Part shown: piece after piece, positions 20,143-26,744 of the stretch
Position numbering within the stretch: the first letter of the stretch is position 1
Layout: every line of letters starts with the position of its first letter
Source: a virus
Reading direction: 5' to 3' (one strand)
Virus record (IMG/VR): IMGVR_UViG_3300042542_001271
Location: 1-26,744 of that record
DNA length: 26,744 nt
Translations under genes and position numbers: made by a program
Notes under the pieces: model-generated
Database searches by the model: none
Told to the model about the DNA's origin: nothing
Seen by the model: only the letters and a program-made list of their open reading frames with translations

Positions 20143-20522
20143 CGGATTTCGCCTATCAACTTGACCGTCACGCTGCTGCGGTCGCGCAAGACGCTGCTAA
20201 CGCTAGGCGGCTCGGCGTACAGCCACTCAATGCCAGTAGGGTTCTGGGCACGGTTGCGCAAGTCAGCGCTGTACCCGGCAAACACCGTTGCAGGCAAGGT
20301 AAAGCCAAGTGTGCCGCCGCCTTGGGTGTTGTAATGGTCGATGATCGTGTTGACCGTGGTTTCTGGTACGTTGTCGAAACGCAGATCCAATGTGTGGCCG
20401 AATGGGCGGTTGCCAAAACTGCGGCGCAGCGTGGCACCAGACATGGCTCGATACGTTTTGATTGGGTACTGCCCCAGTTGGAAATTGCGAGCCGTTGGTG
20501 TTAGCGCGGGAAAATCAGCCAT
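20139..20522 (-). CDS. Minor tail protein, lambda gpM-like, 127 aa
   Basis: ATG 20522 overlaps the tape measure stop (ATGA-type overlap) and its own stop overlaps the L-like gene. The protein opens M-A-D-F-P-A-L-T-P-T-A-R-N-F-Q-L-G-Q-Y-P and carries R-S-F-G-N-R-P-F-G-H-T-L-D-L-R-F, a beta-barrel type pattern of distal tail (Dit/gpM) proteins. It would form a ring at the end of the tape measure, to which L and J attach. Named by gene order and fold pattern only. Confidence 0.7.
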   Translation of the reverse strand: MADFPALTPTARNFQLGQYPIKTYRAMSGATLRRSFGNRPFGHTLDLRFDNVPETTVNTIIDHYNTQGGGTLGFTLPATVFAGYSADLRNRAQNPTGIEWLYAEPPSVSSVLRDRSSVTVKLIGEIR

Positions 20523-22897
20523 TAGACGCCAATCCTCCGACGGGTGGAACTGCTGTTCTGGATGCGGTCAAGGGTCATTGTCATGCCACGGCTGGCGCCA
20601 TCGCGTGTGGCTTGGCGGCGGGTCTCGGCCATGGCTGCTTCAAGCTGGTCGCGGCTGACATATTCCACACCGCCGATACTGGTGGTCTCGAAGCTCATAT
20701 TAAGCACAGGTGAGTTGCTGGCGCCGCCGCCTTGGTTGTTCATCGCAGAGCGTAGGTCGTTGTTAGACATCACGCCGCCGTTGCTGCTAGGCACAAACAA
20801 CTCGGGGCCACGCTCGCCTACCAGATAGGGTGTGCCGCCTGCAGTTGGGCCGCCGTTAGCACGGTAGCCAAAACCTCGAGCAAGAAAAGACAATATGCCT
20901 TGAGGATTGTCCGCACCGCCTCCTAGTGCACCAAGCGCTTGGGCTATACCGTACATGATGAGCATATTTCCAATTGTTGCCAGTAATTTGCGGCCAATAT
21001 CTCCTAATGCTTCGCCAAGTGTTTTAGTGCTATCAGTGACTGCATCAATAGCGGAAGAAAACGCGCCAGCAACGCTGCTAGACATCCTCTCAAAAATTTC
21101 TTCATTTTTGCTGCTTTCATTTTTTATTTGTTCGGTGGTCATTAGTATCTCTTTCAGTCGATTTAGCTGCGCCTCGGTAAGGTTTAATTTCGTAATCGCA
21201 TCAGATTTAAGTTGTTGATCAATTTGCAATTCAGCGCGCTTTAGCGGATCTTTTTGGCGTGCCAGTTCTAATTCATATTCTGCACTGCTTAGCAGTTCAT
21301 TAACTGCCAAAAGGCGTTCGGTTTCAGTCTTTGCTGCTTGCCTGTTTTGAGCCTCTGCCTTACCAAGCTGCTCAAGTAAGATTTGATCAATCTCGCGTTC
21401 AAGATTAACTCGGGCGGATTTCAGGTCTGTGGTTTGTTCGTCAAAAGCCAATGCGGCATACATTTTATCATTGGAGCTTGCAATAATTTGAGCGCGTACC
21501 TGTTCCCTGCCCGTAATCGTCGCGTCAATAGCATCAATTTGGTACTTAATATTCAACAACTTGGATGTTGCTTCAACAATACGTTGCGCTTGCTCGGCAT
21601 TTGGCTGCTGCGCCGCAACATTTAAGTTGGCTTGAGTTGCGACTTGCAGTCGCGCTTGGGCTTCACGTAATTTGCGTTGAATATCGCCACCAAGTAAATC
21701 ATCAACAGATAATTGCCTTCTTGCTTTTGGTTCTTCAGTCAAAAGAGCCGGAACATCAGTAGGGGTTTGAGTTTGTTTCTGACTTTTCTTTAACGTGTCA
21801 AGAGCATTTTGTAGCTGTTGAACTTTTTGCTGTGAAGCCCTTTGGATTGCTTCCGCCAGTGACTGTTCCTGCTGCGTAACACCAAATGGACGCGATGCGT
21901 TGATATTGCTTAGAACATTGGCGACTGCAGTTTGATTGGTTTTGATTTCATTTGCGACCTGCTGAATGCCGGATGCGCCTAAACCCTGCGTCGAAATGCC
22001 TTGCGTTAAAGCGAGTATCTTTTTTAGGTCATCAACTGTATTACCCGGCAAGACAAGGGCAGTTCTAAGCTCTATTGCTTGTTTTGCAAAACCACCGGCA
22101 AGAACATTGCCAATAGCATTAACAGCGCCGATAGCAAGATTTAAGACATTTTTTAATGCCGGTGCAAGTTTTGTACCAATGTCACGCGCAAGACTTTCAA
22201 TACCATCCCGCAAAGTGCTGAATTTGCCCGCCAACGTATCGCTTTGGGCAATAGCACCATTGGCGTATTTGCCGCCAGCATTCGTCAGACGTGTAATTGC
22301 AACTTCAACTGCCTCTGCGCTGATGCGGCCTTTGCTTAAAGCCTTCTGGAACTCCTCTCCAGACAGGCCATACATCTTGCGCAATTCTTCCTGCAGCGCT
22401 ACGCCACGCTCTTGGAACTGCAGCAGCTCTTCACCCTGCAACCTGCCCTTGGCCTGTACCTGGCCATAGGCAGTCACCAAACCTTGCAGTTCGGCCCCCG
22501 TGGCGCCGCTTACGTCGGCAAGCCTCTTGGTGGTTTCGACGACATTGTTTGCCTCAACGCCAAATGCCTGCAGCCGTTTTGCCGCATCAATTAACTCAGT
22601 GCTGGTAAACGGTGTGACCGCACCAAGCTGCTGCAGTTCTTTAATAATTTGTCCAGCTTTTTCCGCGCTACCAGTTAATACCTGCAGGCTGCGCGTTTGA
22701 GTTTCCAGTTCTGCAGTCTTGGCAAAAATAAACTTAATCGCTTGAATACCGCCAAATGCAACTGCTAACTTTCCAACAGCGGCGCCAAGTCTGTCAAAGC
22801 CACGTTCTGTTTGCTGCGCCTGTGACTGAACGTCACGCAGCTTCGAGACGGCAGCGCGGCTGTCAACGTTAATAGCAACGTTTGCTACGACAGACAC
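20522..22897 (-). CDS. Tail tape measure protein
   Basis: A 791-residue, mostly helical product. The start has the tape-measure N-terminal pattern (V-D-S-R-A-A-V-S-K-L-R-D-V-Q) and the core T-R-S-L-Q-V-L-T-G-S and V-T-P-F-T-S-T-E-L-I-D-A-A-K-R-L-Q-A-F-G blocks characteristic of the family. Long coiled coils lie at about 360-560, and a hydrophobic segment (L-L-A-T-I-G-N-M-L-I-M-Y-G-I-A-Q-A-L-G-A-L) sits at about 645-670, typical for the part inserted in the membrane at DNA ejection. The length sets tail length: at about 1.5 angstrom per residue, near 120 nm. It follows the chaperone genes. It is the most divergent-looking of the tail genes, with A/T-rich patches (21050-21800). Confidence 0.92.
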   Translation of the reverse strand: MSVVANVAINVDSRAAVSKLRDVQSQAQQTERGFDRLGAAVGKLAVAFGGIQAIKFIFAKTAELETQTRSLQVLTGSAEKAGQIIKELQQLGAVTPFTSTELIDAAKRLQAFGVEANNVVETTKRLADVSGATGAELQGLVTAYGQVQAKGRLQGEELLQFQERGVALQEELRKMYGLSGEEFQKALSKGRISAEAVEVAITRLTNAGGKYANGAIAQSDTLAGKFSTLRDGIESLARDIGTKLAPALKNVLNLAIGAVNAIGNVLAGGFAKQAIELRTALVLPGNTVDDLKKILALTQGISTQGLGASGIQQVANEIKTNQTAVANVLSNINASRPFGVTQQEQSLAEAIQRASQQKVQQLQNALDTLKKSQKQTQTPTDVPALLTEEPKARRQLSVDDLLGGDIQRKLREAQARLQVATQANLNVAAQQPNAEQAQRIVEATSKLLNIKYQIDAIDATITGREQVRAQIIASSNDKMYAALAFDEQTTDLKSARVNLEREIDQILLEQLGKAEAQNRQAAKTETERLLAVNELLSSAEYELELARQKDPLKRAELQIDQQLKSDAITKLNLTEAQLNRLKEILMTTEQIKNESSKNEEIFERMSSSVAGAFSSAIDAVTDSTKTLGEALGDIGRKLLATIGNMLIMYGIAQALGALGGGADNPQGILSFLARGFGYRANGGPTAGGTPYLVGERGPELFVPSSNGGVMSNNDLRSAMNNQGGGASNSPVLNMSFETTSIGGVEYVSRDQLEAAMAETRRQATRDGASRGMTMTLDRIQNSSSTRRRIGV

Positions 22898-22900
22898 GGC

Positions 22901-23089
22901 CTACCGTCGATGTTGCTTCATTCTACGTTCTTGCTCTTCATTGAGCACGTCGAAATAAGCTGACCATAAAAGCAGTTCTTCTATGGTCAGCTCTGACTTG
23001 AGCCGTGTCAAGGTGTAGCCCAATTCTTTGGCTACACCTAGTTGCAGCATCAGCAGGTTATCGCGCTTTAGCTCGGCCTTTAGGGCTTT
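22901..23089 (-). CDS. Tail assembly chaperone, T part (expressed as G-T fusion by frameshift)
   Basis: A 62-codon frame with no good own start, opening right after a TGA at 23092-23090 and overlapping the end of the G gene by 32 bases. It is in the +1 frame relative to G. The peptide (A-K-E-L-G-Y-T-L-T-R-L-K-S-E-L-T-I-E-E-L-L-L-W-S-A-Y) is typical of the T partner in lambda-like tails. The fusion with G would be 172 residues. A second route is re-initiation at ATG 23050, 7 bases after the G stop, giving 49 residues. Lies between G and the tape measure, exactly where T belongs. Confidence 0.75.
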   Translation of the reverse strand, partial: KALKAELKRDNLLMLQLGVAKELGYTLTRLKSELTIEELLLWSAYFDVLNEEQERRMKQHRR

Positions 23090-23420
23090 TCATGTCTACC
23101 TCTTCGGTAGCCTCCGGGTCGGTAATGATTGCAAGCATCATGGCCTGCAGGTCACTATCGAGCACTTCGTTTTTCAGCTCAGCAATTTCGCCGGCTTGAA
23201 ACAACCGCTGGCCTGCATCGTCCACTGCTTTGGTAATAAGCAGGTTGAGAGCAAAGCCGTTGGTTTCATCACCACCGGGCATCTTCTGCGCCCGTTCACG
23301 TTCGGCCATGGTTAGCGGCGTCGCGTAAAATTCAAACTCGCTGCCGTCATAAAGAACGACAGTCCGCTTGGAGGGCGTTAGATTAGCTGCTTTTTTAAGG
23401 CGTGCAAGTGCAGTAGACAT
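23058..23420 (-). CDS. Tail assembly chaperone, G part
   Basis: A 120-residue protein, ATG 23420 sharing a base with the stop of the major tail protein. It has the usual features of gpG-like chaperones: a basic N terminus, V-V-L-Y-D-G-S-E-F-E-F-Y, P-L-T-M-A-E-R-E-R-A-Q-K and a helical end. These proteins coat the tape measure during tube assembly. It ends M-K-S-P-K-G-R-A-K-A-R, and the DNA of this last part contains three Lys AAA codons that can slip +1. The T part is in the +1 frame over the same region. Located between the tube and tape measure genes, as in lambda. Confidence 0.85.
   Translation of the reverse strand: MSTALARLKKAANLTPSKRTVVLYDGSEFEFYATPLTMAERERAQKMPGGDETNGFALNLLITKAVDDAGQRLFQAGEIAELKNEVLDSDLQAMMLAIITDPEATEEVDMKSPKGRAKAR
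23067..23090 (-). promoter_or_regulatory. Candidate +1 ribosomal frameshift window
   Basis: In the last codons of G, three AAA codons can slip one base forward and re-pair. AAA-A (23090-23087) becomes AAA, and AAA-G (23081-23078 and 23069-23066) becomes AAG, all read by tRNA-Lys. The window is bounded by the TGA of the +1 frame (23092-23090) and the TAA of G (23060-23058). No -1 shift reaches the T frame. Confidence 0.6.
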
Positions 23421-24178
23421 TAGGCGCTCGTGCTGAAGTCAAACGATGGCGCACCGGTCGGGCGGAATGTGATTTCCACCTGTTGCGCATCGTCTGGGTT
23501 GATGTTGAGGGTAGCAGTAAGCAGCACGGCGTCCATGCTGATGCTGCGACTGAGGGCCTCGGTTGCCTGCAGATCGGTATAAAGCTTGAATGCGCAACCG
23601 ACCTGCTGACGTTGCAGCACGTCTTCAACCATGCGGTTGGAGAGTGCAGCATCTTCGTTGGTCACGTAGACGGTAGCAGTACCGCTGCCATCTGCAAAGC
23701 CAGGAATGTAAGCCCGGAACGGAGCATACTGACCAGCGGTCTGGCCGATGGTGGTGACGTCAATTTCAGCGCGGTTGACCTCAAAAGACCAAGACTGCAC
23801 CTGCCCAACAGCGGCGAATGCTGCGTAGTAAACCTCAAATTCGTTGGGTGCTACGGCAGTGCCATCATCGGTGATCGCAAGGATGGTGCCGCCTAGCGTG
23901 CCTGAAACGGTCAGTGCGCCAGTGGCTGCCGTGTAGGTCAACACAAAATAGGTAGTGGCCGCATCGATTGGCGAAGGCAATGTGCCAGTGCCGGATCCAC
24001 CGGTTTGGCTGTTGATGACGCGGAACCTAACCGGGTCGCCGGGCTTGAAGTTCAGGTATGGCTGAACGGTAATGACATCAGTGCTGGCATTCACGCCAGT
24101 CTCACCGAAGGTGCCAGTAGTGCCGGCGGGTTTGTAGTAAAGTGCGCCGGATGTACCGGACAAAACTGTAACAGCCAT
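23420..24178 (-). CDS. Major tail (tube) protein
   Basis: A 252-residue product. The core at about 128-180 reads V-Q-S-W-S-F-E-V-N-R-A-E-I-D-V-T-T-I, then Y-I-P-G-F-A-D-G-S-G-T-A-T-V-Y-V-T, the family pattern of siphovirus tube proteins. The N-terminal part holds an extra Thr/Gly-rich domain (about 35-110, with P-G-D-P-V-R-F-R-V), likely a surface-exposed insertion. Subunits stack as hexameric rings around the tape measure. The next gene is chaperone G, the usual order. Another tube-fold protein occurs at 15490-15975. Confidence 0.88.
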   Translation of the reverse strand: MAVTVLSGTSGALYYKPAGTTGTFGETGVNASTDVITVQPYLNFKPGDPVRFRVINSQTGGSGTGTLPSPIDAATTYFVLTYTAATGALTVSGTLGGTILAITDDGTAVAPNEFEVYYAAFAAVGQVQSWSFEVNRAEIDVTTIGQTAGQYAPFRAYIPGFADGSGTATVYVTNEDAALSNRMVEDVLQRQQVGCAFKLYTDLQATEALSRSISMDAVLLTATLNINPDDAQQVEITFRPTGAPSFDFSTSA

Positions 24179-24202
24179 GTTATGGACGGTAGTTGGCTGG
24201 CG

Positions 24203-24625
24203 TCAGTCTACATATGCTTCGAACGTCATGGTCAATTGAGTCTGGTAATACGGTTCAGGTGATGCTGGTGTTACTTGCGCAGGGCCTGATGCGGCATCAA
24301 AAATAATGCCAGACACTGTGCGCCGGTCGAACAGATCCTTCACACGCTCTGCAATGGTGAAGTTTGCACCAGCGCCAGCGCCGACAGGCGTAAACACGTT
24401 TACCACAAGCGTGCCGTTTTGCCGGTTAAAGCCCGAACTGCCGATAGGACGCAGTGTTGCGTAAGCATTATCGCCAAAGCGGATGAATGCCTGCAGCCAA
24501 GGCGTGTTATTGGGCGGACTGAACGGGACGTTCTGATAACTGACCGGATATGCCGGTGCAATGGCCATTTCGGTGGCGATGCGACCTTCAATGGCAGCGC
24601 GGACGTCGTTGTAGGTGCTGCTCAT
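24203..24625 (-). CDS. Tail completion/terminator protein (DUF4128-like, gpU position)
   Basis: A 140-residue protein. Pattern Y-N-D-V-R-A-A-I-E-G-R-I-A-T-E-M at the start, P-W-L-Q-A-F-I-R-F-G in the middle, and F-D-A-A-S-G-P-A-Q-V plus Q-T-Q-L-T-M-T-F-E-A at the end match DUF4128-type tail proteins that cap the tube. It is between the gp10-like gene and the tube gene, the position of lambda gpU. It overlaps the upstream gene by 4 bases. Confidence 0.8.
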   Translation of the reverse strand: MSSTYNDVRAAIEGRIATEMAIAPAYPVSYQNVPFSPPNNTPWLQAFIRFGDNAYATLRPIGSSGFNRQNGTLVVNVFTPVGAGAGANFTIAERVKDLFDRRTVSGIIFDAASGPAQVTPASPEPYYQTQLTMTFEAYVD

Positions 24626-25020
24626 GATTCCCTGCCGATGCGGTCTGCATTGACGCGAACAAATCCCTGGATGTCCTTGGCGATGCCTTGAACCCAGCCC
24701 GCTGGTGCCTGCTTGCTGCTGCCATTGGCCAACGGCTCAGCATATGGCAAGTTGTTATGGACTGAGTAGATGTTGCCTACCTTCTCTTGGCCGTAGCCAA
24801 TTCGGTCGATTGGTGGTGTGGACGTGTAACTCCCTTCTGGCGCCTGTCCGCCTGGTGCTGCATTCTCACCAACCTGCCAACTAACGCGGAACCTACCGGT
24901 ATCAACGGGGCTGGCCAGCTTAAGGCGGCTATCGGTTTCCAGCACCGCAACCCGCAGCAGTTTTTCATACTGCTGGCTGGCGTAGTCGCCAATGTCTGCA
25001 ATGCGGATGGTGCGTGCCAT
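24622..25020 (-). CDS. HK97 gp10-like neck/tail protein
   Basis: A 132-residue protein with the HK97-gp10 pattern: L-A-S-P-V-D-T-G-R-F-R-V-S-W near residue 37, and Y-S-V-H-N-N-L-P-Y-A-E-P-L-A-N-G-S-S at about 85-102. gp10-like proteins sit at the neck and help join head and tail. It shares one base with the stop of the head-closure gene and overlaps the terminator gene by 4 bases. Confidence 0.85.
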   Translation of the reverse strand: MARTIRIADIGDYASQQYEKLLRVAVLETDSRLKLASPVDTGRFRVSWQVGENAAPGGQAPEGSYTSTPPIDRIGYGQEKVGNIYSVHNNLPYAEPLANGSSKQAPAGWVQGIAKDIQGFVRVNADRIGRES

Positions 25021-25376
25021 CAGTCCCTCAGGATCAGTTCGTAAGTGATGGCCGTATTGTCCTGCTCAATGGTGCGCACCTCAATGATTTGCATGCTACG
25101 GCTGCTGATAATGACGCGGTCGGCTGTCGTCGGTGCACTTGCCAAATCAGCCGCTGCAATCATCAGCCTCTTATCGCCTTGCTGCACCAGGTCGTTTACC
25201 TCGCTGCGGCGCACGTCCTCCAGCACGCCACGCACTGTAGTGTCAATGCTCGTTTCGCTAATGGTGCCAGTGGTTGCGTTATAGACACCAGTCGTCACAC
25301 TGCGCAATGTGATAGTGCCGCCAAAACGAGCCATTAACTTGCTGGCAACCTTGCGTAGCGGGCTGGCTAGTGTCAT
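25020..25376 (-). CDS. Head closure / head-tail joining protein (SPP1 gp16-like)
   Basis: A 118-residue beta-rich protein. The run G-G-T-I-T-L-R-S-V-T-T-G-V-Y-N-A-T-T-G-T-I is typical of the head-tail joining family, followed by V-R-G-V-L-E-D-V and a later D-R-V-I-I-S-S-R-S-M-Q-I-I-E-V strand. Such proteins form a ring under the portal connector that seals the head. The order stopper, gp10-like, terminator, tube matches other siphophages. Placed by pattern and gene order. Confidence 0.75.
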   Translation of the reverse strand: MTLASPLRKVASKLMARFGGTITLRSVTTGVYNATTGTISETSIDTTVRGVLEDVRRSEVNDLVQQGDKRLMIAAADLASAPTTADRVIISSRSMQIIEVRTIEQDNTAITYELILRD

Positions 25377-25903
25377 GCGAACACCTCGCTGGCTATAAGC
25401 CTGCCGCGCGAAAAGGTGATGTCAACGTTGCTGCTGTGGTTGGCGATGAACAGTGCTACTTCATCGTTAGCGGCCATGCTGATCATCCAGTTGGTGACCA
25501 ACTTGGCTTCTTCGTTGCCCGAGCCGGTAGAGGCGCGGCATTCGGTTTGATCTATGGCGGTGCCGTTCTTGGCCAGCTTGATGCCGAGCACTTTGTTGTT
25601 GCCGCTGACGGTCTTGGCGTCGATGCTGCCATAAAAACGCAGCAGCTTTGTGCTACCGCTGGTGTTTTTCAATGCAAAGGCATGTGTTGTGCCAAGCGTC
25701 ATGCCGTTGGCAGTACTGGCGTCAAGCGTTGCAGTTAATCCGGTGGTGACATATACGCCCTGCGTAACTATGTCAATGGTGCCGCTGTCCATCTTGCTGG
25801 CTTGGCCGCGCACCATGACTGCAGCCGCGCCAGATGGGCCTGCTGGGCCTGGCGTGGTAACAGTGACTGTGTTGGTAGCCTCGTTGACGATTACGGATGT
25901 CAT
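25373..25903 (-). CDS. Virion fibre/decoration protein with a short collagen-like segment
   Basis: A 176-residue protein. It has a Val/Thr-rich N-terminal strand region (M-T-S-V-I-V-N-E-A-T-N-T-V-T-V-T), then G-P-A-G-P-S-G-A, a collagen-like triple-helix nucleus, and a C-terminal beta domain of about 140 residues (with N-G-M-T-L-G-T-T-H-A-F-A-L-K-N, E-V-A-L-F-I-A-N-H) that resembles a jelly roll. This architecture is common in trimeric head or tail fibres of cyanophages. It lies in the head-tail junction region, so a head fibre is likely. Overlaps both neighbours by 4 bases. Confidence 0.7.
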   Translation of the reverse strand: MTSVIVNEATNTVTVTTPGPAGPSGAAAVMVRGQASKMDSGTIDIVTQGVYVTTGLTATLDASTANGMTLGTTHAFALKNTSGSTKLLRFYGSIDAKTVSGNNKVLGIKLAKNGTAIDQTECRASTGSGNEEAKLVTNWMISMAANDEVALFIANHSSNVDITFSRGRLIASEVFA

Positions 25904-26241
25904 GGTGCTGTGTAGCCCTCCGAGACGAATACGATGCCTTCTAGGTAATAGTTGCGCAAGCCGCTGGAGTCTTCCAGCAAAACATCGTAATAGGCTTCAT
26001 TGGGAAAGCCTGCAGTCTGCGTATCGGTTAATGCAATGCTAATTTGTCCAGCAGAGCGGTTGGTGTAGGTAACAGCAAAGTCAGCATATTTGGTGGTGCG
26101 GCCTTCATTCCACACTTGCGCGTAAGCAGTCCAGCCGGTCAGGTTGATATTGGCATTGTTGGAATCTTTGAACTGCAGCGACAGGTCATAATCAGCCCGT
26201 CGCTGGATGGCGATATTGTGCTGGCCGGGTTGAACGCTCAT
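25900..26241 (-). CDS. Small structural protein, BppU-N-like beta domain, 113 aa
   Basis: It begins M-S-V-Q-P-G-Q-H-N-I-A-I-Q-R-R-A-D-Y-D and continues L-S-L-Q-F-K-D-S-N-N-A-N-I-N-L-T-G-W-T-A-Y-A-Q-V, the beta-sandwich pattern seen at the N terminus of phage baseplate and head-fibre proteins (BppU-like). The pattern of D, N-L-T-G-W and Y-D-V-L-L-E-D at about 85-91 supports it. It is coupled by ATGA-type overlaps to the fibre gene and the upstream gene. Probably a virion fibre adaptor. Confidence 0.65.
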   Translation of the reverse strand: MSVQPGQHNIAIQRRADYDLSLQFKDSNNANINLTGWTAYAQVWNEGRTTKYADFAVTYTNRSAGQISIALTDTQTAGFPNEAYYDVLLEDSSGLRNYYLEGIVFVSEGYTAP

Positions 26242-26525
26242 AGCCAGACTCTAACCGGCTGCTCAGGGCTCACCGCATACTCTGCCCACCCATCAGGCAA
26301 GTCACCGATGTAGTTGACGTGCCAGCCGCTCAGCAGCACGGGTGGTGTGATCACCTCGCCGGCCTCGGGGTCGTAGGTGCCACCTGTGTAGATGGGACCG
26401 ATCACATCCAGGGCGTGGGTGTGGCTGGCGGTGAGGGGGTGGTCGTCAGCGTCCAGAAGGCCAGCAGCATCCAGGGCAGCCATGCCGGTGGATTCGTCGG
26501 GGAAACGTAGGTATGTGGTGGTCAT
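26238..26525 (-). CDS. Small structural protein, 95 aa, unknown
   Basis: It starts at ATG 26525 and ends overlapping the next gene. The sequence opens M-T-T-T-Y-L-R-F-P-D-E-S-T-G and contains H-T-H-A-L-D-V-I-G-P-I-Y-T-G-G-T-Y, G-W-H-V-N-Y-I and W-A-E-Y-A-V. It looks like a compact beta domain. No family is recognised. Its setting among fibre proteins suggests a small fibre or fibre-chaperone part. Confidence 0.65.
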   Translation of the reverse strand: MTTTYLRFPDESTGMAALDAAGLLDADDHPLTASHTHALDVIGPIYTGGTYDPEAGEVITPPVLLSGWHVNYIGDLPDGWAEYAVSPEQPVRVWL

Positions 26526-26744
26526 AGCGTGATCGCCTGGAGGGTGCTGTTGGACAGGCGTTGGGGCCAGTAGGTCAGGCGGCGGATGGTGCTGTTGAGA
26601 GCGTTTGCGCCTGTCGGGTTGGCACCAATTCTTAGTTGATCAACAGTTGGAATTGTTGCGCTTGTGTCTTCAGTTCCAAGCGTTCCAGCATTTGCAAAGT
26701 TAATTGAGTTCAGTACATAGGAAAGTGCAAACTGCTGTTGCGCT
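26522..26744 (-). CDS. C-terminal end of a lectin-like fibre/structural protein (5' end beyond window)
   Basis: An open frame runs from the right edge to TGA 26524-26522, giving 73 C-terminal residues. The end reads V-D-Q-L-R-I-G-A-N-P-T-G, then L-N-S-T-I-R-R-L-T-Y-W-P-Q-R-L and S-N-S-T-L-Q-A-I-T-L. That is the C-terminal strand pattern of concanavalin/LamG-type domains in phage fibre proteins (R-L-x-Y-W-P-x-R-L). The gene starts upstream, outside the window. It is coupled to the next gene by a 4-base overlap. Confidence 0.75.
   Translation of the reverse strand, partial: AQQQFALSYVLNSINFANAGTLGTEDTSATIPTVDQLRIGANPTGANALNSTIRRLTYWPQRLSNSTLQAITL

Noticed and set aside
1-26744. tRNA genes, integrase, attachment site, transposase.
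   Set aside because: I looked for tRNA-like cloverleaf signals, recombinase motifs and terminal inverted repeats and found none I could support; temperate lifestyle therefore stays open.

Overview
The window is a piece of a tailed-phage genome (or prophage), with a long non-contractile (siphovirus-like) tail. The host is most likely a cyanobacterium of the Synechococcus type. The evidence is a sigma-70 homologue close to cyanobacterial group 2 factors and several tiny proteins that resemble, from memory, families recurrent in cyanophages. No database search was possible, so the host call is an inference.

Layout. Positions 1-7747 form a tightly packed plus-strand early/middle block, mostly with ATGA-type overlaps. 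It holds the C-terminal part of a DEAH helicase, an inserted HNH homing-type endonuclease, a VRR-NUC nuclease, a 59-residue membrane/HTH microprotein, a small protein, a RecE-like exonuclease, a Red-beta/RecT-type annealing protein, an excisionase-like HTH protein and SSB. A run of micro-genes follows (4464-5536), then DUF3310, a ribbon-helix-helix-like protein, an NrdR-like zinc ribbon, dCTP deaminase and the sigma factor. A candidate minus-strand gene fills the only large gap, between the deaminase and the sigma factor.

From about 7.8 kb to the right end everything convincing is on the minus strand, so this late block is read from 26744 down to 7819. In transcription order it holds fibre/decoration proteins, a head-closure-like protein, an HK97-gp10-like neck protein, a tail-completion protein, the major tail tube, tail chaperones G and G-T (apparent +1 frameshift), tape measure, minor tail M and L, an NlpC/P60-like protein, a giant tip protein J, a second tube-like protein, another structural protein and a long repeat-rich tail fibre. 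Next come small conserved proteins, a holin-like and a second one-TM protein, a two-domain endolysin (GH24 lysozyme plus M15 peptidase), a metallophosphoesterase, a small protein and an HNH endonuclease. Terminase, portal and capsid genes are not in the window and probably lie beyond the right end.

How it works together. The left block supplies recombination and replication functions (exonuclease, annealase, SSB, helicase, VRR nuclease) and nucleotide supply (deaminase). Its last product is a sigma factor whose -10-reading region is intact but whose -35-reading helix is rewritten. It faces the late block and is the natural candidate to switch it on. The right block builds the tail, then lyses the cell. 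The most interesting items are the rewritten sigma factor with its start-codon-overlapping antisense ORF, the +1 frameshift in the tail chaperone, the two tube-fold paralogues, and several microproteins under 60 residues that simple ORF calling misses.
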